A stretch of 64,000 bases of DNA from Saprospiraceae bacterium (GCA_016715985.1 JADJXD010000001.1:2480001-2544000), one strand, 5' to 3'; counted from the first letter of the stretch, positions 27,854 to 35,745 are shown. The notes: generated from the sequence alone by a model not told the origin. Translations and numbers: made by a program.

Positions 27854-28110
27854 TTTGTACTTTTTTTAAGGTGTACAAAATTTATTGCTGCTGTTTCAAT
27901 TTCTGCTGTTGTGGCTTTCCTGCCCTGCAAAAGCCATTGATCTATTTCCTGTTTATTGAAATAGATATGTTTGCCTTGTGGCTTGTAACAAGGTATTCCA
28001 CCTGTGGAAGTAAGTTTGTAAAGATAGCTTTTTGAAAGTCCTGTATAGGCTGCTACTTCATCAAAAGTTAATACTGTCTTTTGTGATAACATCAAGGTTT
28101 CTATATTCCT
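27850..28110 (-). pseudogene. 5'-truncated left copy of the HTH gene
   Basis: Counterpart of the HTH gene at 30542-30835. The IS removes the first codons (MDNLKNIDDRL...), so only the part from about ETLMLSQ onward remains. It keeps Gly in the AYTGLSKSY helix-turn-helix motif, where the full-length right copy has Val. An internal ATG could still give about 80 aa. Confidence 0.75.
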
Positions 28111-29713
28111 CCTGACTTGTACCCATCGAATTTAGTGCGTTTATAAAATATTGATTATCAGCATTATCACGTTTTATTTTCTTAATTTTACCGCACTAAA
28201 TGAGTGTTTTGGAGTGAAAATCAGGATAGTCAAAACCGCATCAAATGCCAAAGCGGTTCAAATAGTACGGTATCAAAACAACAGGCGAATCATTTTACAC
28301 CATATTGGCTCGGCTCATAACGAAATCGAACTAGATGAACTTATGACTATAGCTAATGAATGGATCAAAGACGCTTCAAAGCAGTTATCTGTTTTTCCCG
28401 ATGAAAGCCCAAACAAACTACTTCATCTCAATCATTGTACATTTATCGGGGTGCAATACCATTTTTTCTACCAACAGATAAATACTATACAGGATAAATT
28501 GGGGTTTGTTGGGTTGCCGGCATTATTGAATGATTTGGTAACAATGAGGATATTTGAACCAGCATCTAAACTTCGTTCCTTAGAATTGATGGAACATTTT
28601 TTTGGCATAAAACATAGTCGTAAGAGTTATTACAAGATTGCTCCACAATGTATTGACTTAAAAGAAAAGGTAGAGACGAAAGTAGTAGATTTTGCAAAGG
28701 AGCATTATTCGTTCAATTATGATATTGTTTTTTACGATGTGACAACACTTTACTTTGAGACCTTTGCAGAAGACGAATTACGAAAGAACGGCTTTTCTAA
28801 AGACAATAAATCGCAGCAACCACAAATATTAATAGCGCTGATGGTTACCCAGGAAGGTTTTCCGATTGCTTATGAAATCTTCAGTGGCAACACGTTTGAA
28901 GGACATACGATTGTTCCTGTCATCAAAGATTTTATCAAAAGAAATAATGTGGAATCATTTACGGTAGTGGCAGATGCGGCAATGATTAGTTCAGAAAATA
29001 TTGCACACTTAATCCAAAACAATATCAACTATATTGTAGGAGCACGATTGGGCAACCTTTCAGTAAAGCTGCTCGAAACTATAGACCAACAAATCGTCAG
29101 GCAAGATGGTAAAAGTATCAGAATTAAGACGGAATTAGGTTGTTTGATTTGTAGTTATTCTTCTGTGCGATACCGCAAAGATTTATATGAGATGAACAAA
29201 CAAATAGAGAAAGCAAAACAGGTAATTGAATTACCATCAAAGAGAAGAAAACAAAAATTTACCAAGACCAATGACCAGAAAATGGAACTTAACGAAGACC
29301 TAATCGAAAAAACAAAGAAGCTGCTTGGGATCAAAGGCTACTATACCAATTTAGAAGAAACAAAAGTGGGCAATGAAACCATCATTGAGCGTTATCACGA
29401 GCTGTACAGAATAGAACAGGCTTTTCGAGTAACCAAAAGTGACTTGCAAACCGGACCAATATTCCATTTTAAGGAACAGCCTATAAAGCTGCACATTCTG
29501 ATATGTTTTATGGCTTTAGTGATCTCCAAACACATCGAACTAAAGACAGGTGTGTCGATAAGAAAGTTCCTGGACGAATCAAAAAGAATAGTTGATGGAC
29601 AAATCCTAAATCATATAACCAATAAAACCGTCATCGTTAAGGCTGAGCAGACTCCAAAAATGACCAGGCTAATCGCCAAATTATTCCCACCGCACTAAAT
29701 GGGACAAGTCAGG
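28111..29713 (+). mobile_element. IS1634-family insertion sequence, copy 1 (intact, 1,603 bp)
   Basis: Ends are imperfect inverted repeats: left CCTGACTTGTACCCAT...TTTAGTGCG (28111-28139), right complement CCTGACTTGTCCCATTTAGTGCG (29691-29713). It contains one intact transposase gene. It is flanked by direct repeats of about 1.09 kb, far longer than usual IS target duplications but in line with the long, variable duplications reported for IS1634. Confidence 0.9.
28214..29698 (+). CDS. IS1634-family DDE transposase (intact)
   Basis: About 495 aa from GTG 28214 (VKIRIVKTASNAKAVQIV, typical start for the family); a TTG at 28151 is an upstream alternative. The RNase H-fold signature FYDVTTLYFETFAEDELRKNGFSKD carries the first catalytic Asp, VVADAAMISSENI the second, and the C-terminal RIEQAFRVTKSDL the Glu. 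The stop TAA lies inside the right terminal inverted repeat. The T7 run at 28597-28603 is read in frame here; copy 2 has T6 and is broken, so this copy could mobilise both. Confidence 0.93.
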   Translation: MKIRIVKTASNAKAVQIVRYQNNRRIILHHIGSAHNEIELDELMTIANEWIKDASKQLSVFPDESPNKLLHLNHCTFIGVQYHFFYQQINTIQDKLGFVGLPALLNDLVTMRIFEPASKLRSLELMEHFFGIKHSRKSYYKIAPQCIDLKEKVETKVVDFAKEHYSFNYDIVFYDVTTLYFETFAEDELRKNGFSKDNKSQQPQILIALMVTQEGFPIAYEIFSGNTFEGHTIVPVIKDFIKRNNVESFTVVADAAMISSENIAHLIQNNINYIVGARLGNLSVKLLETIDQQIVRQDGKSIRIKTELGCLICSYSSVRYRKDLYEMNKQIEKAKQVIELPSKRRKQKFTKTNDQKMELNEDLIEKTKKLLGIKGYYTNLEETKVGNETIIERYHELYRIEQAFRVTKSDLQTGPIFHFKEQPIKLHILICFMALVISKHIELKTGVSIRKFLDESKRIVDGQILNHITNKTVIVKAEQTPKMTRLIAKLFPPH

Positions 29714-29759
29714 AGAAACATCTTACTATAATACAAGTCCATCATTCTGGTATTTCTGC

Positions 29760-30022
29760 TTAAATACTGTTTATTGCAAAATTATCAAACCAATTTTTAA
29801 TTATCTTGATGTTCTTTTTCATGCTGTCAATATGTCTTTCCTTTGCACCTGAAATAATATAATTAGCATCATGTTTTTCATCATTTTAGATAAGTCTTCT
29901 ATTGCTCCACTCATGTAAATTGCATCTGTAAATCCTTCTGGTTTAGGTTGCCAAATAGGGTGATCTTTTGGTAAATCTTTTAATTTCATGTTTAAATTAT
30001 TTAATTGTTTATTAAAGTCCAT
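29760..30022 (-). pseudogene. Frameshifted right copy of element gene A
   Basis: Same as the 87-aa gene at 27067-27330 until a T run that has five T here (29874-29878) instead of six (27181-27186). The product would switch frame after SKMMK and stop at 67 aa (29819). A Leu-to-Pro change (KDLLKD to KDLPKD) is also present. Confidence 0.75.
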
Positions 30023-30545
30023 TATATTGATAAAATGGAATTGCCTGCTTTCTCATATCCCTGATCAGGTCATCATATCCACCATCTATAAATTTTTGAT
30101 AGTGACTACTTATCAGGTTTCTGGCATCAGGAAAGATTAAAATTTCAATTTCTGAATAATCCTTATTAAGCAAAAATAAGTACCCATCATTTCTAAAATC
30201 AAACATTGGATTGATACTTCCATCTTTCAGAAGTCTGTTTGCATTTGGATAGCCATATCCAATTTCTGGAAATTCTAAGTCTTCAATGTAAATACTGCTT
30301 AAATTCAAACCATTACCGGTTAAACTCCATTCTGCTATTCTTTTACTGTCTGTTTCAACAAACTGCCTGCATTCTGTTTTGTAAAGAAATAACTGTCCTT
30401 TGGAATTGACAAAATTTGTCAAGCCCTGATAATTGCCTATCTGATCATTGAAAGAAATACAATCCAATCTTTTTTTACTTCTGATCTTATTTGCTTCTTT
30501 TGTGTCATCAGGTAGCTGAATAAATTTGAAATATGCTGCTTTCAT
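30012..30545 (-). CDS. Element protein B, 177 aa (intact copy)
   Basis: 177 aa, MKAAYFKFIQLPDDTKEANK... ending RKQAIPFYQYNGL. Mixed alpha/beta composition with a DGYLFLLNKDYSEIEILIFPDAR strand-rich centre. No recognised family. Its start overlaps the HTH stop by 4 bp, and its end overlaps the start of gene A by 11 bp, so HTH, B and A are translated as a coupled set. In the ancestral element these fed directly into Rep, suggesting a role in replication or its control. Confidence 0.65.
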   Translation of the reverse strand: MKAAYFKFIQLPDDTKEANKIRSKKRLDCISFNDQIGNYQGLTNFVNSKGQLFLYKTECRQFVETDSKRIAEWSLTGNGLNLSSIYIEDLEFPEIGYGYPNANRLLKDGSINPMFDFRNDGYLFLLNKDYSEIEILIFPDARNLISSHYQKFIDGGYDDLIRDMRKQAIPFYQYNGL

Positions 30546-30835
30546 TTTGTACTTTTTTTAAGGTGTACAAAATTTATTGCTGCTGTTTCAATTTCTGCTG
30601 TTGTGGCTTTCCTGCCCTGCAAAAGCCATTGATCTATTTCCTGTTTATTGAAATAGATATGTTTGCCTTGTGGCTTGTAACAAGGTATTCCACCTGTGGA
30701 AGTAAGTTTGTAAAGATAGCTTTTTGAAAGTACTGTATAGGCTGCTACTTCATCAAAAGTTAATACTGTCTTTTGTGATAACATCAAGGTTTCTATATTC
30801 CTTAATCTGTCATCAATGTTTTTTAAATTGTCCAT
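30542..30835 (-). CDS. Excisionase/MerR-like helix-turn-helix protein
   Basis: 97 aa. A short coiled N-terminus (MDNLKNIDDRLRNIETLM) is followed by an HTH_17-type winged helix: LTFDEVAAYTVLSKSYLYKLTS, GGIPCYKPQGKHIYFNKQEIDQWL. This is the usual excisionase or element-regulator domain in Bacteroidota integrative elements. The canonical Gly of the YTGLSK motif is Val in this copy, though the truncated copy still has Gly; activity may be affected. It heads the HTH-B-A-Rep group. Confidence 0.8.
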   Translation of the reverse strand: MDNLKNIDDRLRNIETLMLSQKTVLTFDEVAAYTVLSKSYLYKLTSTGGIPCYKPQGKHIYFNKQEIDQWLLQGRKATTAEIETAAINFVHLKKSTK

Positions 30836-30964
30836 TTATTTTTTGTTTAAAAAGTTAATAAATGGATTGATCAATCCCTGTTATGTAATTACAAGGCAAA
30901 GATCAGAAGGAAAGGAAAGGAAACATTTACACCTTTGTAAGTGGTGAAGGTGAAGGTGAAGGGT

Positions 30965-31804
30965 TTAAATTCTCATTTTATGAATGCTTTTAATGAGCAA
31001 ATCCAATTGTTCTATTTTATCCGGATTAAGATTAATTTCAATGTTATATTTTAATTCCTTAAAATTAGCTTCAAATTTTTGTCCATCTGGTTTAACAAAA
31101 CATGATTTCATTCTTTGAAAATTGGATCTATTTATATCAGGGTAAAGGAATTGACAAATCAATAAATCAAAATAAATCAATTCTGATACAATGTCATCAT
31201 GCCATTTTATAGGATTGATGTTTTCAATGTCCTGACCTGTAAAAACTGCTGTAAACTGCTTTAAATTGGTTTGTGGGTCAATTAGCTTGTAAGTATCTTT
31301 CATCAAGCTGTAAAGCTCTGGAATTTCTTTATCCGGATTGGTTTGCCATACATAGGAAATTTGTTTTCCTTTGGGCTTTGGTTTTCGCTTTAGGTCATTA
31401 TGGTATTCATCATAGTACAAACTATAATTTATAAAATCATTTGGATCAACTCTGGGAAAAACATTTGTATCCGGATAATAATTTTCCAATAACCATAAAT
31501 AGAATTTATCAAAATCATGTGGAATTAATAAATTTCTGCTCTGGAAATAATTTAAACTTTCTGATTTTAGTTTATCAAAATCATCTTTGCCTTTATTTAT
31601 TTCTGTTCCAATTTTTTTACCAACTTCATTTAATTGCTTTGCTGCCTTTATTAGTTCTGCAAATTTATTGTCTGTAACTATTTTTGTTAATAATTCCTTT
31701 GCCTTAATTTGAGCTTTTGAAATTTCTATTTCTTGGTCAGGTAACAAAGGCTTTAATCCCTTTTCTTTCCTTCTTTGATTTATTTCAATAATCCATGTAT
31801 CCAT
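30965..31804 (-). CDS. Element protein of unknown function downstream of integrase
   Basis: 279 aa from ATG 31804 (MDTWIIEINQRRKEKG), 4 bp after the integrase stop, so it is probably co-transcribed with it. The N-terminal third is helical and Lys/Glu-rich (PDQEIEISKAQIKAKELLTKI, AAKQLNEVGKKIG). The rest is mixed, with aromatic-rich pieces (FYLWLLENYYPDTNVFPRVDP, YSLYYDEYHNDL). No domain is recognised and no catalytic motif stands out. Confidence 0.6.
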   Translation of the reverse strand: MDTWIIEINQRRKEKGLKPLLPDQEIEISKAQIKAKELLTKIVTDNKFAELIKAAKQLNEVGKKIGTEINKGKDDFDKLKSESLNYFQSRNLLIPHDFDKFYLWLLENYYPDTNVFPRVDPNDFINYSLYYDEYHNDLKRKPKPKGKQISYVWQTNPDKEIPELYSLMKDTYKLIDPQTNLKQFTAVFTGQDIENINPIKWHDDIVSELIYFDLLICQFLYPDINRSNFQRMKSCFVKPDGQKFEANFKELKYNIEINLNPDKIEQLDLLIKSIHKMRI

Positions 31805-31808
31805 AAAA

Positions 31809-32936
31809 TCACAAATTAATATCAGGAAATTGATTAACTGCCTTCTGTTTTGCCTTATCTGATACTTTACCATAAATTTGGGTAGTCTTTAGGTGTTTGT
31901 GTCCTAACATCTTGGATACTGTATAAATGTCTGTTCCCATTTCTAACTGTAAAACTGCAAAAGTATGTCTGCCAGAATGGAATGTAATATCCTTTGTAAT
32001 TCCTGCCTTTAGCATCCATTTAGTTAACTCTACATTTGAATAACTGCTATATTTTAGCCCTATGAAAACTCTTTCCTGTGGGTTTCCTGCATTGCCTAAA
32101 ATGTTTCTGGCTTGTTGTGATATGTCTAAGTATTCAAGATCAGTAGTTTTTTTCTGATTAAATACTATCCTATGTCCACTATCTGTTTTTTTAACTTCTG
32201 ACCATACCAATTTATGAACATCTGACCATCTTAAACCGGTCAAGCAAGAAAATAAGAAGGCTCTTTTTAATACTTCATACCTGCATTCTGCTTGTGCTGC
32301 TGCTCTAAGTTCATCAAGGGTTAAATAATTTCTTTCACTTTCAATTACTTTAGCAATTTTAACATTGATACTTGGATCTGATTGAATATAATTTTCCTTT
32401 ACTGCTTCCTTTAAACAGGCTCTAAATTTACAGTAGTATGAAGATATGGAAGCAGAAGACAAATGATCACCATTTGTTTTTTTAGCTTCTTTGGAAAGGT
32501 ATTTATAAAAGCCCTTACAAAAGTCATGATCTATTTCTTTAAATGTTTCACCTTTTGAGTACTTAAGTAGGTGCTTTAATGTACTATCCCAATTACCATA
32601 ATTTCCTTTTGATTGTTTTCTTTCTTCTGTTAGACTTCTGAAATAATCAATAAAAAGTACTTTTTGTTTGCCTGGATTTATCAATCCATATTTACCATGA
32701 ATAATTTGTGATTGCCTTTCTATTTTCATCTTTTCAGCAATTTCTAAATTAATATCATTTTCTTGCCTTTCTTTAGGATTTTTAGGTTTATCAATCAAAT
32801 AAAGGTCTAAGTATTCATAATCTCTAATTGCCTGTACTTTACCATCAGAATTAATCTTTGATCCTTTATAAATTTCAAGGTAAAGACTAATCTTTCCACC
32901 TTTGGTTTGCTTCCTTTGTCTTAAATGTACCTTCAT
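31809..32936 (-). CDS. int: Tyrosine recombinase/integrase of the mnmE element
   Basis: 375-aa site-specific integrase. The N-terminal arm-binding domain (MKVHLRQRKQTKGGKISLYLEIYKG) is of the Bacteroidota type, followed by a SAM-like core-binding domain (about 105-205) and the catalytic domain. The catalytic set is visible: Arg in TGLRWSDV, HxxR in TFHSGRHTFA, and His and Tyr in LGHKHLKTTQIYGK. It sits 150 bp from the mnmE stop, oriented toward the element interior, as int does in SGI1-like islands. An inverted repeat upstream (32948-32986) may regulate it. Confidence 0.93.
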   Translation of the reverse strand: MKVHLRQRKQTKGGKISLYLEIYKGSKINSDGKVQAIRDYEYLDLYLIDKPKNPKERQENDINLEIAEKMKIERQSQIIHGKYGLINPGKQKVLFIDYFRSLTEERKQSKGNYGNWDSTLKHLLKYSKGETFKEIDHDFCKGFYKYLSKEAKKTNGDHLSSASISSYYCKFRACLKEAVKENYIQSDPSINVKIAKVIESERNYLTLDELRAAAQAECRYEVLKRAFLFSCLTGLRWSDVHKLVWSEVKKTDSGHRIVFNQKKTTDLEYLDISQQARNILGNAGNPQERVFIGLKYSSYSNVELTKWMLKAGITKDITFHSGRHTFAVLQLEMGTDIYTVSKMLGHKHLKTTQIYGKVSDKAKQKAVNQFPDINL

Positions 32937-32947
32937 TTTGTTGTTTT

Positions 32948-32986
32948 TTGTTGCTATTAATGATATAAATACAAATTAGCAACAAA
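32948..32986. promoter_or_regulatory. Inverted repeat upstream of int, including arm-type 12-mer
   Basis: TTGTTGCTA (32948-32956) and TAGCAACAA (32977-32985) are perfect inverted arms around a 20-bp AT spacer, 11 bp before the int start. The right arm lies in ATTAGCAACAAA (32975-32986), repeated at 25929. Integrase or HTH binding is inferred. Confidence 0.45.
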
Positions 32987-33085
32987 CAAAGTTCAAATAA
33001 CATCAAAACAAAGGAAAGAAAACTCTATTATACAGGTCTTAAAATGCAGTAAATACAGGCATTAGGCAAATAAAGGAAAAATACT

Positions 33086-33103
33086 TTACTTTCCAATACA
33101 AAA
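33086..33103 (+). repeat. mnmE-side attachment repeat (att)
   Basis: TTACTTTCCAATACAAAA, the last six codons of mnmE (complement TTT TGT ATT GGA AAG TAA). It is in direct orientation to 25841-25858. Confidence 0.75.
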
Positions 33104-34468
33104 CTTACTAAAGATAGACTCTAAAAGGTCATCAGTTGACACTTCACCTGTAATCGTTCCCAAATGAAAAAGTGCTTCCCGGATATCCATGGCAATAAAA
33201 TCTGATGAAATACCGAAGTCCAATCCTTCCAGCACCTTTTGGAGACACAATTTTGTGTTTTCTAAGGCTTCGTAGTGTCTGGTATTGCTGATGATGGTGC
33301 CTTCGGCCTGGTTGTGGGTTTGGATGTACTCAGAGAAAAACAGCAACAAAGGTCGTAATGTTTCTTTGTATTTTGCAGTGATGAAAAGTGTTTTTACACC
33401 GCTTTTTTCTGCGATGGTTTGTGTTTTGGGTTCGGCTTGAGCAGCGGAAATAGTGTCGGCTTTGTTGAGTAGAATGACGCCGGTCTGATCATTTGTGAGT
33501 TCCAGATTCTGAAAGTCAAAGATGGTTTCTTCGATACTCTTTTGTACATCGCTTAGGAAAAGGATTATTTCGGCTTCACGGAGCTTTTGTTTGGATCTTT
33601 CTATACCCAGACCTTCGAGTATGTCGGATGTCTCACGGATGCCGGCTGTATCTATAAATCGAAACATAATGCCATCTATAACAAGGGTATCTTCAATAAA
33701 GTCACGTGTAGTTCCGGCTATCTCACTCACCAAGGCTTTTTCTTCATTAAGAATGGTATTAAGCAAGGTGGATTTGCCAGCGTTGGGGGCACCGATGATG
33801 GCCACAGGAATTCCTTCTTTGATACTGTTGCCCCATCGGAAAGAATCGAGTAATGGATTGATGACCTTTATTATTTTATGAATTAAATCTTTCAGCCTTC
33901 CGCGATGGGCAAACTCTACATCTTCTTCTGAAAAATCTAGTTCCAGTTCGATCAATGCCGCAAAATCAATCAGTTCCTGCCTGAGGTCTTTGAGCATGGA
34001 TGAAAAATGTCCTTTGAGTTGGTTGAGTGCGATCTCTGATGACTTAGCAGAGGATGCATGAATCAAATCTGCAACTGCTTCTGCTTGTGACAGATCCAAG
34101 CGACCATTCAGAAAAGCCCGTAAGGTAAATTCTCCCGGATTCGCAGATTTTGCCCCGTTTTTTATAGCTAATGAAATAATGGACTGCACCAGTTGTGGTG
34201 ATCCGTGACAGGATATCTCCGTACTATCTTCTGTGGTAAAAGTTTTGGGTGCTCTGAAAACAGAGACCATTACTTCATCTATTTCTTTATCATCATCCAC
34301 GATCCATCCGTAATGTATCGTATGCGAGTCCGCTTCATTCAGATTTTTGCCTTTAAATATCCGATCCGTAATGGCAATAGCATCCGTTCCTGAAAGTCTG
34401 ATGACAGCAATAGCACTTTGGCCTTGTGGTGTAGCAGGTGCGATGATGGTATCTGTGAGGTGATTCAT
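33086..34468 (-). CDS. mnmE: tRNA modification GTPase MnmE (TrmE)
   Basis: About 460 aa from ATG 34468. MnmE works with MnmG to make the 5-carboxymethylaminomethyl group on wobble U34. The N-terminal folate-binding part starts NHLTDTIIAPATPQGQSAIAVIRLSG; the helical domain and the inserted G domain follow, with Walker A GAPNAGKSTLLN, AGTTRD (G2) and DTAG (G3). The C-terminus is the conserved FCIGK whose Cys is needed for modification. The integrative element abuts this end yet keeps the reading frame intact. The 27 codons open upstream of 34468 are excluded because family proteins start at this Met. A -7 box ends 4 bp before it. Confidence 0.96.
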   Translation of the reverse strand: MNHLTDTIIAPATPQGQSAIAVIRLSGTDAIAITDRIFKGKNLNEADSHTIHYGWIVDDDKEIDEVMVSVFRAPKTFTTEDSTEISCHGSPQLVQSIISLAIKNGAKSANPGEFTLRAFLNGRLDLSQAEAVADLIHASSAKSSEIALNQLKGHFSSMLKDLRQELIDFAALIELELDFSEEDVEFAHRGRLKDLIHKIIKVINPLLDSFRWGNSIKEGIPVAIIGAPNAGKSTLLNTILNEEKALVSEIAGTTRDFIEDTLVIDGIMFRFIDTAGIRETSDILEGLGIERSKQKLREAEIILFLSDVQKSIEETIFDFQNLELTNDQTGVILLNKADTISAAQAEPKTQTIAEKSGVKTLFITAKYKETLRPLLLFFSEYIQTHNQAEGTIISNTRHYEALENTKLCLQKVLEGLDFGISSDFIAMDIREALFHLGTITGEVSTDDLLESIFSKFCIGK

Positions 34469-34472
34469 GGAG

Positions 34473-34480
34473 CAAAGATA
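34473..34480 (-). promoter_or_regulatory. -7 promoter box (TATCTTTG) for mnmE
   Basis: Minus-strand TATCTTTG ends 4 bp before ATG 34468, so the mRNA should start at or next to the start codon. Confidence 0.55.
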
Positions 34481-34543
34481 ATTGGTTTGACTGAATCCGA
34501 TTTGGCGATTATTATTTACATTTGCATAAATTAACCTATAAAT

Positions 34544-35323
34544 ATGCAAAAGTTTATCATTCTGATTTTTATTATCCTTCCTTTCTGTTTAAATGGCCAG
34601 TTTAGTTCCGCAAAATATTACTTTGAAAAATGTAAAGACAAAAATAAAATACTAGAAGAGAAGTGTACAAATGCTGAAATGTCAAAATGGATATATGATA
34701 ATATAATCAAAAAAATACCCCAAACAGATCTAAAGGACAAAAATAAATTAGCCTTATCAATAAAAATAGATACCCTTGGCATCATTAATAATTGTGTTCT
34801 AAGTTGGAAAGAAAACAATAGATACTTTATAAAAGATATTCCTGTTAAAAATAATAAAATTGTCGGGTTTATAACAGAATCTCTACTAAATGCTTCATAT
34901 ACTTTTAATGAAACATTGACACCAGATGAATCATTGGTTTATATACGTGATAATGAGATATTTAAAATTGTAGAAATTATGCCTTCTCTTGATTCGTGCC
35001 TTTTCACTGCAGATATGAAAGTAAATGATTGTGCTAAATCAGCATTATTTTCAGCAATAAAGAAAAACATAGTCTATTCAAAAGAAGCAAAAGAAAACAA
35101 TGTAAGTGGAAAAATTCCATTTGGCCTTGTTATCGATCTTGACGGGTGTCTGGGCGATGTCAACATTTATAAACAAACTCTTGGTAACGGTGCAGAAGAA
35201 GCCTTAGTCAGGGCTATACAAGAATTAAAAAAACAAAAATTTAGGGTTCTACCAGGTTTTCAGCGCTCGAAGCCAGTTAATGTTTTATTAAGCCTTCAAT
35301 ATCCTTTTGATATTTCAAAATAA
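34544..35323 (+). CDS. Exported protein with TonB-C-like domain
   Basis: 259 aa with a signal peptide (MQKFIILIFIILPFCLNG). The last 80 residues look like a TonB C-terminal domain: VSGKIPFGLVIDLDGCLGDV, then NGAEEALVRAIQELKKQKFRVLPGFQRSKPVNVLLSLQYPF, matching the family layout of strand, helix, GxQRxKPVxV and final strand. There is no N-terminal membrane anchor or Pro-rich linker, so it is not a standard TonB; stand-alone secreted TonB-C domains are frequent in Bacteroidota. Three or four cysteines in the mature part may form disulfides. It diverges from mnmE; TACATTTG at 34517-34524 is a likely -7 box. Confidence 0.65.
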   Translation: MQKFIILIFIILPFCLNGQFSSAKYYFEKCKDKNKILEEKCTNAEMSKWIYDNIIKKIPQTDLKDKNKLALSIKIDTLGIINNCVLSWKENNRYFIKDIPVKNNKIVGFITESLLNASYTFNETLTPDESLVYIRDNEIFKIVEIMPSLDSCLFTADMKVNDCAKSALFSAIKKNIVYSKEAKENNVSGKIPFGLVIDLDGCLGDVNIYKQTLGNGAEEALVRAIQELKKQKFRVLPGFQRSKPVNVLLSLQYPFDISK

Positions 35324-35513
35324 AAAAAAACGGATGTGTCCTAAACACTTATAATTTTTACAATATTGTAAACCCGTGTTGAATTAGAGCATGTATACAG
35401 TGCAGACAACCGATTGAAATTAGAACACAAGGTCAAAATAGTCCCGATGTTTAAATACTGCAGTCCCAGGTCCGCTCATATTTTATATCAGTTGGCGGGA
35501 TTAATTTTAATAT

Positions 35514-35555
35514 AAGAGCAGATATTATCGGGTTTAATATCTGCTCTTTGTTTAT
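35514..35555 (+). terminator. Intrinsic terminator, 14-bp perfect stem
   Basis: AAGAGCAGATATTA pairs with TAATATCTGCTCTT around a 7-nt loop, followed by TGTTTATTT. It is about 190 bp after the TonB-C-like gene, so it ends either a long 3' UTR or a separate small RNA. Confidence 0.7.
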
Positions 35556-35592
35556 TTATATTATTCAAAACAGGCAACGGTCATATTGAACT

Positions 35593-35745
35593 TTGAGTCC
35601 ACTCCGAAAAGTCAAAAATAAAAAAATACTGCTAAGACCATGTCTATAATTTTCACAATTAAATGAATATCAACTGCTTCCAATTAGTTATTCCCTGTAC
35701 TTAGGTGTCTTTGTAACAAAATAATTCTTTTCGGAGTGGACTCAA
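35593..35745. repeat. Possible MITE: 19-bp terminal inverted repeats, 153 bp
   Basis: TTGAGTCCACTCCGAAAAG at 35593-35611 is perfectly inverted at 35727-35745. The inside is AT-rich and non-coding. No clear target duplication was found, so this may be a non-autonomous transposon or the remains of an IS. Confidence 0.55.

Larger units (their letters stand above)
27021..28110. repeat. Left copy of 1.09-kb duplication flanking IS copy 1
   Basis: 1,090 bp repeated in the same direction at 29714-30802. The copies differ by three single-base indels in T runs and at least two substitutions. The repeat starts exactly at the IS right end and finishes exactly at the IS left end, as a target-site duplication would. 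Confidence 0.93.
29714..30802. repeat. Right copy of 1.09-kb duplication flanking IS copy 1
   Basis: 1,089 bp, direct repeat of 27021-28110. It keeps intact genes B and HTH but a frameshifted gene A. Confidence 0.93.
25841..33103. mobile_element. Integrative element inserted at the 3' end of mnmE
   Basis: 7,263 bp between 18-bp direct repeats at 25841-25858 and 33086-33103 (15/18 identical). It carries an integrase next to mnmE, an HTH protein, unknown genes and a gene II/X-like Rep at the far end, all on the minus strand. The mnmE 3' end is a known integration target (for example SGI1 in Salmonella), and the repeat strongly resembles that core. Removing the later IS and one copy of its duplication leaves about 4.57 kb, the size of a small plasmid. 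No cargo, structural phage gene or conjugation gene is visible. Confidence 0.8.

Noticed and set aside
26995..30964. Assembly error as the cause of the duplications around the insertion sequences
   Set aside because: The two loci have different duplication lengths, boundaries coincide exactly with IS ends, and the first pair differs by substitutions; still listed as something to check with long reads.
25841..33103. Interpretation as a filamentous (inovirus) prophage because of the gene II/X-like Rep
   Set aside because: No Zot-like ATPase, coat or adsorption gene is present; integrating plasmid or satellite fits better.
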